From Climacium dendroides (taxonomy: Eukaryota; Streptophyta; Bryopsida; Hypnales; Climaciaceae): a DNA stretch of 64,000 bases. The notes beneath the pieces were generated by a model. That model searched no databases. It was not told where the DNA came from and saw nothing but the letters and a program-made list of their open reading frames with translations. Below, piece after piece: positions 23,215-36,219 of this stretch. The stretch lies in NCBI GenBank assembly GCA_950106755.1, contig OX467083.1, forward strand, positions 40,376,555 through 40,440,554, given 5' to 3'. Numbering within the stretch: the first letter of the stretch is position 1; each line of letters opens with the position of its first letter. A program made the translations under genes and the position numbers.

Positions 23215-24065
23215 CAAATACAAATAAGTTTAATGCATCTGAAAATTTCACCGTAGGCACAGAAAATATTCTTAAACAGCTTGGTGCCAAACTAGATTTA
23301 TGTGTCATTCTTAATTAGAAAATTTGTAGACCATGGTTTGAGGTGCACTATTCAATTCTAGGAATTTTTCATCTTTTCAAATTGAAGTGGAAATTTGACT
23401 ATGTAAGTTTCAATTCATTAGTTCAATTTGAATTATTAAAAACTTCTTCACGATTAAAATTCAAATCAAAAGTAAAAAACGGTAGAAGTTCTTAAAATGC
23501 AATGATAAGAAAGACATCTTTTGTGATTCATGACTCATGCATTTTTTTTTTAAATTGTGTAGTTCCTCAATGAGGACCTTTCCACATCCAATAGCCCCAT
23601 ACACATTCAAGGAATCATCCACACAAAAATTGGATGGTAAAAATCTAGTGTGAAAATTTATATAAGATGTTATGACTTACAAGTTTAAATCTAATGTTAA
23701 AATTTATATACAATTTACAAGGATTTCCATAAGTTATTCTCAAATTCATATAATCTACATATTTATAAATTTGATATTCTTTTATACTATTTAATTGCAA
23801 TATAGCACATAATAATATTGTATTATAATAGGATTCATGTAATAGGATACTTAAAAATCCTCTACATCTTTCAAAAGAATCCCAAAGTAAATAATGGTAC
23901 ACAATATAAACTAAGTCACAAAATCCTTCATGATATCCCTTAAAGGATCCCAAAAATTAAATAATGGTGCACAATGTAAAACAAGTCACAACATTTTATT
24001 CATTCAAGCGCATTGCTCCTAAGAGGTACATGTGCCTTGCAATTGCCATTTGCACTTGTTCACCA
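23215..24065. other. non-coding AT-rich stretch
   Basis: Between the truncated integrase and the Harbinger transposase stop codon. No gene or repeat is supported. The 3' end of the Harbinger element probably lies within it, but its terminal repeat was not recognised. Confidence 0.4.
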
Positions 24066-25362
24066 TCATTTTGGGGTGGACTTTGCTACATACCCAAAAT
24101 CATGATGTCCCCATAAAACAATTGATTCATCAATAATATCATTTCTATCAATGATGATATTATGGAGTAAACAACATGCTACTATCAAGCTTGGAATCCT
24201 TTTGAAATCAGGATTTGTAATAGGATTTCTTAGAATCCTCCACATTCCTTTAAGGATCCCAAAAGCACGTTCCACTACCATACGTGTAGAGGAATGTTTG
24301 AAGTTGTATTCCTCATATAATTTTGGAAGTTGGATTCCAGGCCAAGGCACCAACAAATTTTTATCTCCAACATACTCTGCATCATCTACAATGAGTTCAC
24401 AAACATCAACTCCTTGAATCTCGATTGTTGACCCATTCAATCGAGTTCCTGCAACCACTTCTTTAAAGTGATTTGACATCAATAGAATTCGAGAATCGTG
24501 TACAGATCCGGGAACCCCAACAAAAACATCTGTAAATCGGGCCTCATGGTCTACAATTGCTTGCATTACTGTAGAGTAGTTATGATCATGATCATACCAA
24601 TCATTGGATCTGGTATTTGCTGGTAAGTCAAATTGGACATGAGAGCAATCGATAGCATTACAACATTGTGGAATGCCATGTAGGTTTTTAAAACCAAGTT
24701 TCACCTAAGATAATCTTTCTCCTGTTGGCCAATTTAAATGCAAAGCCAATGCCACCTTTATCAGAGCAGCAATGAACCGTTGATAAACTACCACACTTGT
24801 TGAATTGGCTATGCCAAAAAGTTCACTAATTGAAGCATGAGTATCTCCAGTCCCTAGTCTTTGTAATGCAATAGCAACTTGTTTGGGAACATCCATCAAT
24901 CTTCCAGTGATATTGATCAAACCCAATGGTGGATTATGATGCAATTCATCATGAATCAAACTGCAGAGATAATGAAAAGTTGGCACCGATAAATGGAAAA
25001 ATTGACGAAATCGTTCTGGATCATCACGCATCACGAGAGTTGAGTATTGATCCCACCAATGAATTGAACGTGACTTGATGTAGTGTAGACCATATTTTGA
25101 TCCAAATATTTTTTTTTGCCATGTTTTTCAACAAAAACTTACTGAAATAATGCATTGCATTGCATTCCATAATTGAATGCAAAATTAACAATTCTTCTCC
25201 TTCTATCTTTTTCCACTTCAAATGCCTCACACTTGGTACTCTTGGAGTTGTTCTTTGACTCCTTTCAAACATCCCTTGGCTAGCTAGTTGTACCATTGTC
25301 CCAATTGATGCATTTGCAACCCCCACCATTGCAAGTGCTACTCCAACGTCTAATTCATCCAT
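24066..25362 (-). pseudogene. PIF/Harbinger transposase
   Basis: Minus strand. The N-terminal part from 25,362 runs to a helix-turn-helix-like region (PKQVAIALQRLGTGDTHASI, about 24,840-24,900). The DDE nuclease follows: first Asp in CCNAIDCSHVQFD (about 24,640), second in FVGVPGSVHDSRIL (about 24,500) and the Glu in RMVVERAFGILKGMWRIL (about 24,270). This pattern is specific to the plant HARBI1/PIF family. A TAG at 24,705-24,707 lies inside the frame. A frameshift near 25,030-25,110, possibly in the A-run at 25,110, separates the N-terminal piece. The gene next door encodes the usual Myb-like partner, transcribed the same way. Confidence 0.88.
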
Positions 25363-25780
25363 ATTTCACAAGCTTCACATAAACAAATACAAATCAAATT
25401 AGTCATATACTCAAATCATGCATTTGTATATAGTAATAACACTAAATGTTTCATAATCAAATCATGGCATATATGATGAAACAAATGTTGAACTAGAAAT
25501 CAAAAGTGGATTTCAACATCCACCAAAAAATTAGTAAAAAGAAAAAACCAAAAGAAAAAATAGTCAACTATGCCAAAATATGAAAAATGCACATACTGAG
25601 TTAGAATGCTTATTTGTTTAAAAAAAATAAAAATGTATCATAGTAAAATGTAATAAACCTTGTATATTAATATGTGTATAAGAATAACCAAATAGATATT
25701 AAATACATATATGAATTTCAAAAAATATACGTAAGTGAATATTTTAGATTGTAAAGTCATACATGAAGTAGTGAGTTAAT

Positions 25781-26777
25781 CTACCGCCTATTTGAAAGTG
25801 CATTGCCAATTGTTTTCATGGCATCACTTAAGCTCAACAAGGCATCCACATAAGCCTTGCCAATGTTACTAGCACTCTCCAATCGCTCACGTTCAAGCCT
25901 CATCAAATCAGAGTGGCGTGCTTCTTTTGGCTGTAACTTTTGTCTGTCCAATTCTATAATTTTCCTATGGCGTATATCCTCACGATTATGCCCTGAACTT
26001 ATTGCTTCTACAAACTCAAGTCTGGTTTTATCCATTGATGCCAATGCACCATCTGTAGCCTTTATGGATAAACGTCGTTTCTTTGTAGAATAATTCATGG
26101 ATGATTCACCATTCTCTGCAATATAGAAAGATATATTAAAAAAAATTCAATGCAATAGTAAAGTGCATAGAAATAATCAAAATATGATGATAAAAACGTG
26201 AAGAAGTGAAAAAAGTACCAGTAGATGGAGACATGGTACTAGTATCAAGTGGAAGGTCTCTCGGATCCACAACATTGGAGATACCTGGGTACCATTCCAA
26301 CAAAGCAAGGTACACAACCTCATCCAATGGAGCTCGTGGAAACCTCCTCACATGATTTTTCTTCTCCAATGGGCTCATTGCAAAATAACTTTTCTGACCC
26401 GAGGGAATTTTTTTCTCATAATCATAAACTTTTTTGAAGTCTGGAGAGAGCTGCTCCCATTTGTCTTGGATTTGTTGTTCATTGCGATGAACACCTTTCT
26501 CCCATAAATCATCAGCCATGGCCATCCATCTTTTTAGTGTTGTGGTCATTTGAAGGCGTTGACTTTTTGTAGGTCCATATTTCTCGAAGTCCAATCTCTT
26601 AGCATGACACAAATTTAAAGTATGTGCTAAAGACCATCTCCCAGATGTGTACACTCTACCATCTACTCCTCCTTGGGGCACTCCCAATTCCACATGAATG
26701 TCATCTTGTGATTGATCCTCAAGATGTATGGACTCAGGGTTCCAATTGAGATCAATAGGAGTTCTCTGTGACCCCAT
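25781..26777 (-). CDS. Harbinger-associated SANT/trihelix-like protein
   Basis: Two exons on the minus strand. Exon 1 runs from ATG at 26,777 to about 26,218 (donor CTACTG|GTACTT); exon 2 from about 26,115 (acceptor ATTGCAG|AGAATG) to the stop at 25,781. Exon 1 holds a three-helix Myb/SANT-like DNA-binding domain with Trp landmarks (RWSLAHTLNLCHAKRLDF, LKRWMAMADDLW, IQDKWEQLSPDFKKVY). Exon 2 is a charged helical tail resembling the NAM-associated C-terminal region. PIF/Harbinger elements need such a second protein for DNA binding and nuclear import of the transposase. The frame is open throughout, in contrast with the transposase. Around 290 residues is normal for this partner. Confidence 0.75.
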
Positions 26778-28250
26778 TTTCTATAGAAAAAATAATTAAT
26801 GTATGTTGATAAGAAGAAACAATGAAAGTTGTTTCATAATATCAAATTAGAATTATATCTTTAAAACTTAAGCATAATTTGTTGTACTCAAAATGAGATT
26901 CAAAGTAATTTTAAATAAAATGAAAGAAGCATTTCATTGTTGCTTATTTATAATATAATGTTTTCTTATTTTTATTTTGAAACAAATTAAATAGAATTTG
27001 ATTGCAAAGGAAATAACATTAAGGTAAGAGGTTCTAAATCACACACCTCCTCAAATGTACACTATGTATACATATTGCTTTTCTGTAGCCTTTAGCAATG
27101 TACAAACAATGTATATTTGAGGTGGTGGGCGATTTTAGAGCCCTATGCCATTTCATCTTCAAAATTTCATAACTAATTCTACAGAGCTCCAAAAAATATA
27201 GAACAATTTGGGTTAAATGCCACTTCCATTTATCTTTGAAGGAAAATTTACTACATTTAAAAAAATGTTTAACTTTCCAAAAATTTAGTTTCAACTCTTA
27301 ATGGGCAATTTTTGGACCTATTATTATACAAGCTTGGCAAAGAAGGATTAAAATTTGGATGATAGGGACACATAACAGAACAAGGAGAGTATATTATTCT
27401 AATTGTATTGAAATAGCTAAAAAGAAAAAAAAAATACCAAATCAAGAACAAAAAATGAATTGTTGTCACTTACAAAATAGCAACACACTGAACCACCCAC
27501 CCAACAACAAAACAACCCATTCACTAATTTTATATCTAGCTATAAAACACAAAGCAAGAACAAGAATTGAACCACACTAAACCACCCACCCAACAACAAA
27601 CAACCCATCTAGCCATAAAACACAAACCAACAACAAATGTCCCTCACAACAAGTACATAGGTTCAAGTCTTTAAAAATTTCTACTTCAGTGTGGGTACGG
27701 TAGAAAGCAAAACAAAAATTAAATGTTTCCACCATGCCATTCAAAACTAAATTACATTAGAAGAGTCAATGAGAATGAAGTACCTAAGATATAATTGCTC
27801 CAACAAAACACTCCAAGAAAAAACGCTCCAACAAAACTCCAAAACAATTGCTTGAAGTCTGGCGCTCCGGCCAGCACAAACGTTTCAACCTACGGAAGCC
27901 AAAAAGACACGTAAATTTCCAATTAGCGCATCTAATAGTTGCCACTGACTTGCTACTGTAAGTTAACCGCCTAAAGTAACCGCTTATAGCAAGTAGAAAA
28001 TATTGAGAAGCCAATGAAATGAGTTCACCGATATCGGTTGAAGCTCCGAATATTCTGTGACGGCCGCTGATTTTGCCGATGAAGCGGTGGAAGTCCCTTA
28101 CCGAGAGGTGCGCTAGGGCTACCTCATATGCTCATCGGTGGGCCAAATTTTTGGATTGTTCTGTGGATATTACCCACTGGGTGAGCATGTGAGCGGCCCC
28201 TTAGTATGTGTCTCAAAAAGGTACCTATAGTGTATGATGAGAAGCCTAAA
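26778..28250. other. non-coding, probable 5' part of Harbinger element
   Basis: AT-rich to about 27,800 and GC-richer to 28,210. No ORF is convincing. It contains a short direct duplication (annotated below) and GTGAGCATGTGAGC at about 28,181, a word also found in the termini of the Mutator-like family further right. Confidence 0.4.
27491..27640. repeat. 88-bp direct duplication
   Basis: ACCACCCACCCAACAACAAA begins at 27,492 and again at 27,580, each followed by AACAACCCAT and a CTAG(C)-ATAAAACACAAA stretch. It is a simple two-copy tandem duplication. Confidence 0.6.
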
Positions 28251-29486
28251 TAGCAAAGAAGCCTAGGTGTATAAGTGAGAATTTTCAAAACGGTGCATTA
28301 AATGAAGAAAACTGTATATACAAACATGTATAATATAGTATAAAAACTTTTTGAACTTAGCCTTGTTTTTTTAATAGAGTCTAGTTCTTTTAATTCCTTT
28401 TGATCAAACCTATGATATAAAAAATTTGAATCAATCTACAATTGAATCATTTTAAAGCTATCCTTTAAATTTATTTATTTTTTAAAATTTAATTCTTCTA
28501 ATTAAAACTATCATATTAAAAGTCTAAATGCACTTGTGACTAAATCAATTGTAGACCTATGCTAAAAATAAGGCAAAATTCATACTTCATGATACAAGTA
28601 AAAATGACCCTCAAAATCCTACAAGCACAAAAGTAAATACCATGAAAATAAAACATTTAACTAGAAATAGAAATATGTATGTACATAGTTATGCAATTAG
28701 AACATTTTGTAGTAACAATATTAATCAAAGTACTTGTGCATTACTTTATTTCTATTTTTAATCTTCTGTGTTGCAAAATTGGATAAAATCGTATAAATAT
28801 ATTTTTGCTAAATTTAATTTAAAAAAGACTAATTTAAATGGAAGGGTGTGTGGAATTGTTATTCCAATGATTAAATTGTGAGAAACCTAATGTAAACTAG
28901 TTCTAATTGAAGATCATGAAATTGAATTCAATTGTCAAAACATACATAAAATGAAACCAACACAAACAAATGCATAGAATTACAATGTTCAAAAATGGCT
29001 ACAAATTGATGAATACAGTACCTCAAAAGAGATTGACCACATGATTCTTCTATATAAATACCAGGACCTCATTTAGAACTCTATAAACTGTACTTGTCCT
29101 GTCTAGTGAAAAGAACAATGTGGATATTTAGGATTAGAAGGGTTATACAATGGGTAAAAAAATAAGAAATTTGCACTGAATGATTTAGGCAACAATATAT
29201 GAGAACAATGGATAAAAGTAGCATACGAGAACAATAAGGAAAGAAACAAAACAAAACAATGAAGATGATGCACCCATTGAAAATGAAGATGTAGCCGAAG
29301 AACATGCATTGGTGAAAATATGAAGAACGGAAGTGATGCGAAGGGTCTTGTGGTGAGTACACTTTGATCGAACACTACATGAAAATCCAAAGAATGGAAG
29401 TGATGTAGAGGGTTTTGTCCTCTGGACAAGTTTGGAATCACCTCCCTATGTGATCCTAAACTTGTCTGCTAGATGTTCTGTTGCTC

Positions 29487-29546
29487 GATAATTTTGGTGA
29501 TAATTTTGGTGATAATTTTGGTGATAATTTTGGTGATAATTTTGGG
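29487..29546. repeat. five 12-bp tandem repeats
   Basis: GATAATTTTGGT is repeated four times exactly, followed by a fifth copy ending GGG. It is flanked on the left by an imperfect hairpin (ACAAGTTTGGAATC / GATCCTAAACTTGT). Confidence 0.9.
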
Positions 29547-30419
29547 TTGTGGATGATGTAGACTTTTGGCTAATCGCCTATCCAACAAGTGTGAAATCCC
29601 AAGCAGACGAAACTTCACTCTGAACCAATGAAATGCTTCCGGATTTTGTCCACAAGTTTTGTCCATCCATGTATGAAACGAGCCTTAGTATACAACTATT
29701 TTGTCTAGATAGGCGCAATAAGCCTAGAGTGACATTGTTGAAGTCTAGTGGTGATGCTCTAAGACAAAAACACCCCTTTGAAACACTAAAAGAAAGACCT
29801 GTCTACCACAACCAACTAAAATGTAACCTAGTGTCTAAACAACTCTCCTATGACTGTGGTTCTCTTTATTTGCATCAAATTCTTACATCATTGTTTTATA
29901 TCATTAATAAAATATTTTAGTTGCAAAATAATTATAGAATGTGGAATGAAGTGGATACATTGTTTCAATTGCAAAACAGTCATAGAATGAAGTATAGGAT
30001 TATTAGAGTTGTAACAAAGTTTGAATGTAGAATGAATGTGAATTATTCTCCATCCAATATTCATCATAGTTGTCGATGTAGCCAAGTCTATGCTCTATGA
30101 AATCTATAGTGTCTATCCATAGTAGCAAAAAATGACTAGAAAACAACTAAAAAACGACTATAATTGTAAATGACAATAGTTCTTACCTAGTCAATTCTTA
30201 GTTGTTTTCTAATCATTTCTTAGTTATTTCTTAATCCTTTCCTAATTGTATCTTAGTCATTATTTTCTTAGTTGTTTCCTAGTCATTTCCAAAGATATTT
30301 CTCAATTGTCTTATATCAATTGTGTTGCATCAATTGCCAAGAGTACCATTAGGTTGGACATATAAGACTTGTAAGTTATTGTACTCATCTCTAATATAAT
30401 GAATTTTGTTAATAGAATT

Positions 30420-30600
30420 CTAAGATTTCTAATTTTCTACAGTTTGTAAATTTCTATAGTGTATAGATTTCTACAATTTGTAGATTTTTACATTTTATAG
30501 ATTTATAGAATTTATAGACTTTTACATTTGTAGATTTCTAGAATTTGTAGATTTCTACATTTTATAGAAATCTAAAAAATTGTAAAACCTACAAAATTAT
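30420..30600. repeat. degenerate AT-rich 20-bp repeats
   Basis: TTTGTAGATTTCTACATTTT-like units recur about eight times with many mismatches. There is no coding content. Confidence 0.6.
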
Positions 30601-33600
30601 AAAGCTTCCTAAACTAGTAGGATTTATTTATTTTTTAGACTCTCTGTTAGTTTCTTAGTAGTTCAAGAAGAAACCAATCGGACATTTTTCTCTTCCTTGT
30701 CCCTCTAGACTCTATTCCTTTTTCTTCCCCATTCTCTCAAAACTAGTTGTGCCTTCTTATTCCACTCCTGGTCATGGGTTTTTTCCATTTTTCATGAAGT
30801 GCCAAAGTGGGAATATTAAATGTTATAGGAATGCTCTATATTTCAACATTCATCTACATATAATTGAATAGAAAATATCATAGTAGTACATATCACATGT
30901 CCATAATTATGTTTACATCCACAATTTGACAATTTCATCCTCAATTTTTTTTAAATTCAAAGTTTTCTTTAAAAAAAATACAAAATTTATTGCCATTTCT
31001 TAGCCCATTTTTTCTAGTGCATTGGCCCCAAAAGGCCAAAAAGAAAGTTACGCTCCTTGTATATACTCCTTTGGTTGTGGCCTTCTCAGTCTACTAGCTT
31101 GGCCCAATTCTTCCTAACAACACTTTCCGATCTTGGTAGCATGTCCTTTCTCAATTAATCCCATAGACTTTGTTGCGCCCATTGATCACAGTAGGTAAGA
31201 CAGGTATATATATATATATTTAAATTATTATTGCTTTTTTTCTATATTTTAATTTTAATTTATGACAATTAGAATTCAAGCAATATTTTGTTCACCTCTA
31301 ATAATTAGTTCACCTCTAATAGTTAGTTCTAATAATTAATTTTTAATGCTCTAATAGTTAGTAGTTCCTACTAATGTAGCTTCCTAACTTCTATTGGTAT
31401 GACCTTTGGAATTATAAAATTTACAATTATAGTGTTTACCTAATTCTAAGTGATTTTTAATTTTCTTTGATGTGACTTCTAAGGCTATATTACAAGTAAT
31501 TTGAATATCCTATAGATTTCTAACTATTATTCTCAATGTTGTTGTTATCTTTTGTTTTATTTTTTGGACTACCTAAGGTTTGATTTTAAACTCATAAAGT
31601 CATAAACAAAGCAAAATGAATTTCTAATACAAATGGAAGGATTGAGGTTTCTAGCCTATTAGTAAGTAATATGGGATTTTTTTAAAACTTCCAAACCACA
31701 CAAAAGTTAAGGATTCAAAGTTTTGCTATCTAGATTTTTTTCAACTAACACAAGGTAGAACAAATGATTCAAAGACACAGTCACTACTATGCTAAAACAA
31801 AGCTTCTTCATATTTCTCCAAATAGCAAAAACCACAAATAAATACTTATCATTTGGACACTAATTTTGCAATCAAGGTTGTAGGGGGAATTTACAAAAGT
31901 TTAAAATTCCCTTTAAAGGAGCTCATGCAACAAGAACAATCACAAAGACAAAAGGCACTAGAGTATTCCCACTAATGGCATAGCTAGAATTTGGTATTCA
32001 ACAAAAATTCACAAAATCCACAAACATAACTAATTGGAAACATTTTTTTATTGCCCAATACTAAAACCAAGACTTTAAAGCTTGAAGGGACCTCCAATTC
32101 CTTCAAGGATTACACTAATACTAAAGTGATGAGTCAAATAGGCTCCAAAAATACCACGTGGATACAAAAATGGTCAAAAATTGGCTAGATACAAAATTGA
32201 GCCAAAAACAACTTCACATTGAGAAAAAGTTTGATTTGTGAGAGAAGAGAGACCTCTTATATGCTAACTTCCAAGGATCTCCCTCCTCACTTATAAAGTA
32301 GTAATTTAAATTTTATTAATTTTAATCTAGATATTTACAATTTTTTACTTTAATAATGGTCCAAACTTCTATTTTTTGAAGAAAGACTCCAAATCACAAA
32401 TAGATTGTGCCATTGGCTTCAAAAGGCCATTTTTATCTTTCTCAAAATTCTCATGTCCATTAGTCATCGCACAAAAGTCAAAAAAACCTAGCACCAAGTT
32501 TAAATAGAAATGGGATAAAAATTCAACTTTTAAAGTTTATCTTTTTAGAAGAAATTCACAAGCTTGGACTCTTTGAAAAGAATGGAGTAAGAAAAAGCCC
32601 CAATTTGACCTCATTCTCATTTCTTATGCTTCCAAAATGTTGGTTAACTCCACAAACCATCTTTAATTTTGATAGTTTTGAAGAATAGTTCTAATTCAAG
32701 TATTTTTAAATGATGGAATGTGTTGAAACTTATTGGAGCATATTATTAGCATAAAAAATTCTATAATAATTTTTAGTGAGATTTTATTGCAATTTGGATA
32801 ATTTCTACAAATTTTTTAATTTTTGTTAAAGTAGTTGATTAGTTTGGAAGAGGATCTTCTGAAAGTAAAATTTTTTTAATAATTTTTTATAAAATCTCTT
32901 ATGAAATTCTATAAAAGATGCGCATGCTTATATTTTTACTCTATACATTTGAAGAAAGAGAATAAAATCCCATTATCTCCTTTAAATATTGATAAACAAG
33001 GAATCTTTCATATAGAAGGAAATCTTAGCAAACTAATTTCATTGTTGGACTCCTTGCATGATTTCAACCTTAGAGCATTGTACTATTACTGTAGATTCTC
33101 TCTTATGGTATATCTTGAGTTTTTAGACTTGCAAACTAACAATTTAGATTTCTATGGTTTTGAGTAATTCTTTGAAAATTAAGACTTGTTACTTGAAAAT
33201 GATTTAGGATTTCCATTGGAGGTTTTTAGAACTAATTTAGCTAATATTTGTCACATGCTGGTAAAATTGGTCATTTCAAGACGTATTTATAATTATTTTA
33301 TACTTTTTAACTACTTCTAAGGTTCTAATTTCTTTACATGTGAAATTCTGAAGATTCTAGGCATTTTGGGCAGTTATAGACCAAATACTACTTTGGTATG
33401 TACAATATTTATTTTGGTTAAACACTCTTTTAAAAATTTTGGCATATAAATTCTAATTAAAAATAAAATAAAATTATGAGTCCCAAGTAACAAATTTGGG
33501 ACTCACACTGATCCATTGTTTTTCTTACCCCCATATTGTTTTCCATGACTTTCCTCCTTCCTAGGTTTAAAATACAGTTAGGTTTGAAGTACAATCAGAG

Positions 33601-35082
33601 GCCCTAAGGCACTCTATTCACATTTCTCTTCCCCCTTCGTTCACTCTTAGATATGAAGTAGGGAGTACAAGGTATTGGGAGCTTGCAAAGAGCAAGGCTA
33701 TCTATTAGCCCTTCTTCTATCTTAAATTAGTCTGCTACCCAGCCATGCTCTTTCCCTTCCATGTATGAATCCTAGGACTTCCTATCTTTTTGCAATCTAG
33801 GTACCTTTGGAGAAGCTATTTATGAGCTCATTCATATTTTTCAGAGATTGAATTGTTTGAGAGAAGTCAATTGCAAAAAGAATGAAGACATTCCGACAAG
33901 AATTGAATTTTTTGTGATTTTTCAAAGCTGAAATGTAAAATTGTGAGTATGGTAGCCTGCTCTAAAACCGCCCATCTAAGCAGGAAATCAGGGCTCTGGA
34001 GAGCTGTGCACATAGTGAAATCAATGTAAAATTTTGCTTCCGAAGAAAAATGAAGGGCACAACAGCATCGACTTTTTTCAAATTTTTTTATAGAAATATG
34101 AAATACATATGATTTTCCTGAGGTAATGGCACGCAGGCACCTAGTAGTGTTCATAGGCCACTACAGATTGTACAGTCAATAATGGCCGTCAAGAAAGCAT
34201 CCTCGATCAAAAAGCCATCACAACGGACTTCAAAACTGCAATCATCCTTGCACCATTATTGTGCAGAGGGCATCCCTTCCTAAAGCGGGAGAATTCCAAC
34301 AACAAATAACAAAGGCTTTAATTGGCACTTGGCCCACCCTGCAAGTAGAACAGTCAGTGTTGTAGTTGGCCCCCAGTAGTCTGCCATCTCGAGCAGTGCG
34401 TTGCCAACTCCCCACACTCTGTCACCAAGTCATTGGTTGATGGAAGGGGCCGTTTTAGTCCTTCCTTTGAATTCAAACATCTTCCCTAGGATTCTCCAAC
34501 ACCGTCGTTCTTCCCTTCTTCTGAATTTGAACGTTGCCCCACGAATTCTGTGATGCCATTGTTCTTCTCGACCTAGTCCTTGTCAAGCGCCTCGATAGGA
34601 AGGTCACTGTCGATGATGATTTGAATGTTTAGGGTTTCTTTCGACGAAATTCTAGTGCGGCCTTCTTGTTGTGTACAAAGGCGTTCTCTCACCGGCGAGG
34701 CCAACAATTCCTTTCCTCTGCCAAGTGTGCTGCCGCTGCGTGGAAGACTTCCTCGCGTTGCTCAATACGTCACCTGCCTTCGAAAGGTAAGCACCCGCTC
34801 CACTATAGACTGCAATGTCCCTTGAAGGTTCCTATTCTTTGTACAAGTAATATCAATATCTACCGTTGTTGTCACAGAAAAATCTTACTCGTGTAGTGTT
34901 GCTCCCTTGTGCAGGTACTCTTCATCGTTGGAACGAAGGTGGCCCCTTCCATGATGAATGATGTCCCTTACTTAAAGGTCCTACAGTACTATAATCTATA
35001 ACTGTACATGGTGGTCCGCTCATGCGTTAGAAGCTACTATGAATGTTTTGCCCGACTACAGTAGTGAATGCCGTTCCTAAGG

Positions 35083-35289
35083 GGGGATTGCTATTATGTG
35101 AGCCTAGAGCGGTGAGCAAAAACAAATGAGTAATTTTGAAATATTTTTTCTGTGAAAAATGAATATACCAGTGCCTATGACCGTGAATTTTGACACATTC
35201 TTTAAGATGAAACCTATAACCGTGGGATGACCATTAGGGAATTTGTAGATCATTTTTATCCATCTCAGCCATTGGACTATGTTGAATCC
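35083..35289. mobile_element. left end of Mutator-like copy A
   Basis: The tip GGGGATTGCTATTATGTGAGC is followed by GCCTAGAGCGGTGAGC and, about 90 bases in, CCTATGACCGTGAATTT. The same three blocks occur at both ends of copy B and at the start of copy C. A short open frame starts at 35,227 (MTIREFVDHFYPSQPLDY) and, when copy B and one target duplication are removed, continues for about 22 more codons from 47,342. Copy A therefore appears to extend across copy B to the methyltransferase gene at 47.6-50.7 kb. Confidence 0.6.
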
Positions 35290-36219
35290 GGGGATGCTAG
35301 TTTGTGAGCTTGTGAGTGTGAGCCTATGAGCCTCCATTTTTTTATCCATTTAGGATTCCTAAATCTGTTCAGGTCCTATGACCATGGATTTAAATGCAAG
35401 GATCTATAGTCCAAATAAACAACAAATGAATTTGTTCCTATTTGATTTTGTCCCCCCAAAATTGAACCAATATATTTTATTAAATTGAAATATTATAAAA
35501 TAGGAAATTTTTGTAAGTAACACATAATGAAAATAGGTCTATATAGTGGTTTAGGATATTTCACTACAAGACATATATGAGAAAAATACAATGCATTGTA
35601 ATACCATTATTTAAAGGGCACATTTATCAAGTAAAAATAGAAGGGGCAATAAACATGGATTGTAGATGTTGAATATAAATTTGATGATAGGCAAAATATT
35701 ACAAGCATTAGATCATAAAAATGGTCTTGAGTTTATGATTAAGTGATAAATGAAGTCTTAATTGTTGGCCTTCATGTAAATTTAAAGAATGAAAATGGTC
35801 CATTTATTTTTTTTAATTTTTTAAAAATGATTTAAAATAAAAATAGAAAATCTTGAATTTTTAATATTTTAAATGTACAAAATATTCATTTATTATACTA
35901 GGTATATGTATTAACCTAGAATGAATTAAACAATTATTTATCTAGTCAATGCCTCTATTTTTGGACTATCTTAATCAAACTTTTTTTTTGAAACAAATCC
36001 AATGCTAATAGTTTAATTTAATTCCAAATTAAAGTGAATTATGTAGAATTTTATAAAGTCCAATGGTGTAGTGTAATTCAAGGCTTGCAATTTATTATTC
36101 AATTTGAGCAGAGAGTGAAGTTTAAGGCCATCAAATGGAATTATTGCCACATCATGCATAGTTAGATTCAAAATAGAATAAAGTAAATAGAAATCAAATA
36201 TAAAAGTATGAAATCAAAC

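Larger units (their letters stand above)
28251..35082. other. 6.8 kb without recognisable genes
   Basis: Very AT-rich, with only short frames that look like chance and no domain motif. A GC-richer island at about 34,340-35,080 contains an apparent splice donor (CGAAAGGTAAGC near 34,787) and could be an old 5' exon or promoter, but no coding signal supports it. Simple repeats are listed separately, along with degenerate CTTAGTTGTTTCCTAGTCAT repeats at about 30,180-30,300 and a short TA run at about 31,205. Confidence 0.5.

Noticed and set aside
23645..23953. 102-residue minus-strand frame
   Set aside because: AT-rich composition, no motif and no neighbouring signals; consistent with chance.
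28177..28200. GTGAGCATGTGAGC as a fifth Mutator-like terminus
   Set aside because: The GCTAG tip and the CCTATGACCG subterminal block are both missing nearby, so the word alone is not enough.
32901..33167. 88-residue plus-strand frame
   Set aside because: Isolated, no motif, surrounded by AT-rich DNA with stops.
34625..34896. Possible host gene exon in a GC-richer island with a splice donor
   Set aside because: Two overlapping short frames with no recognisable domain and no second exon found.
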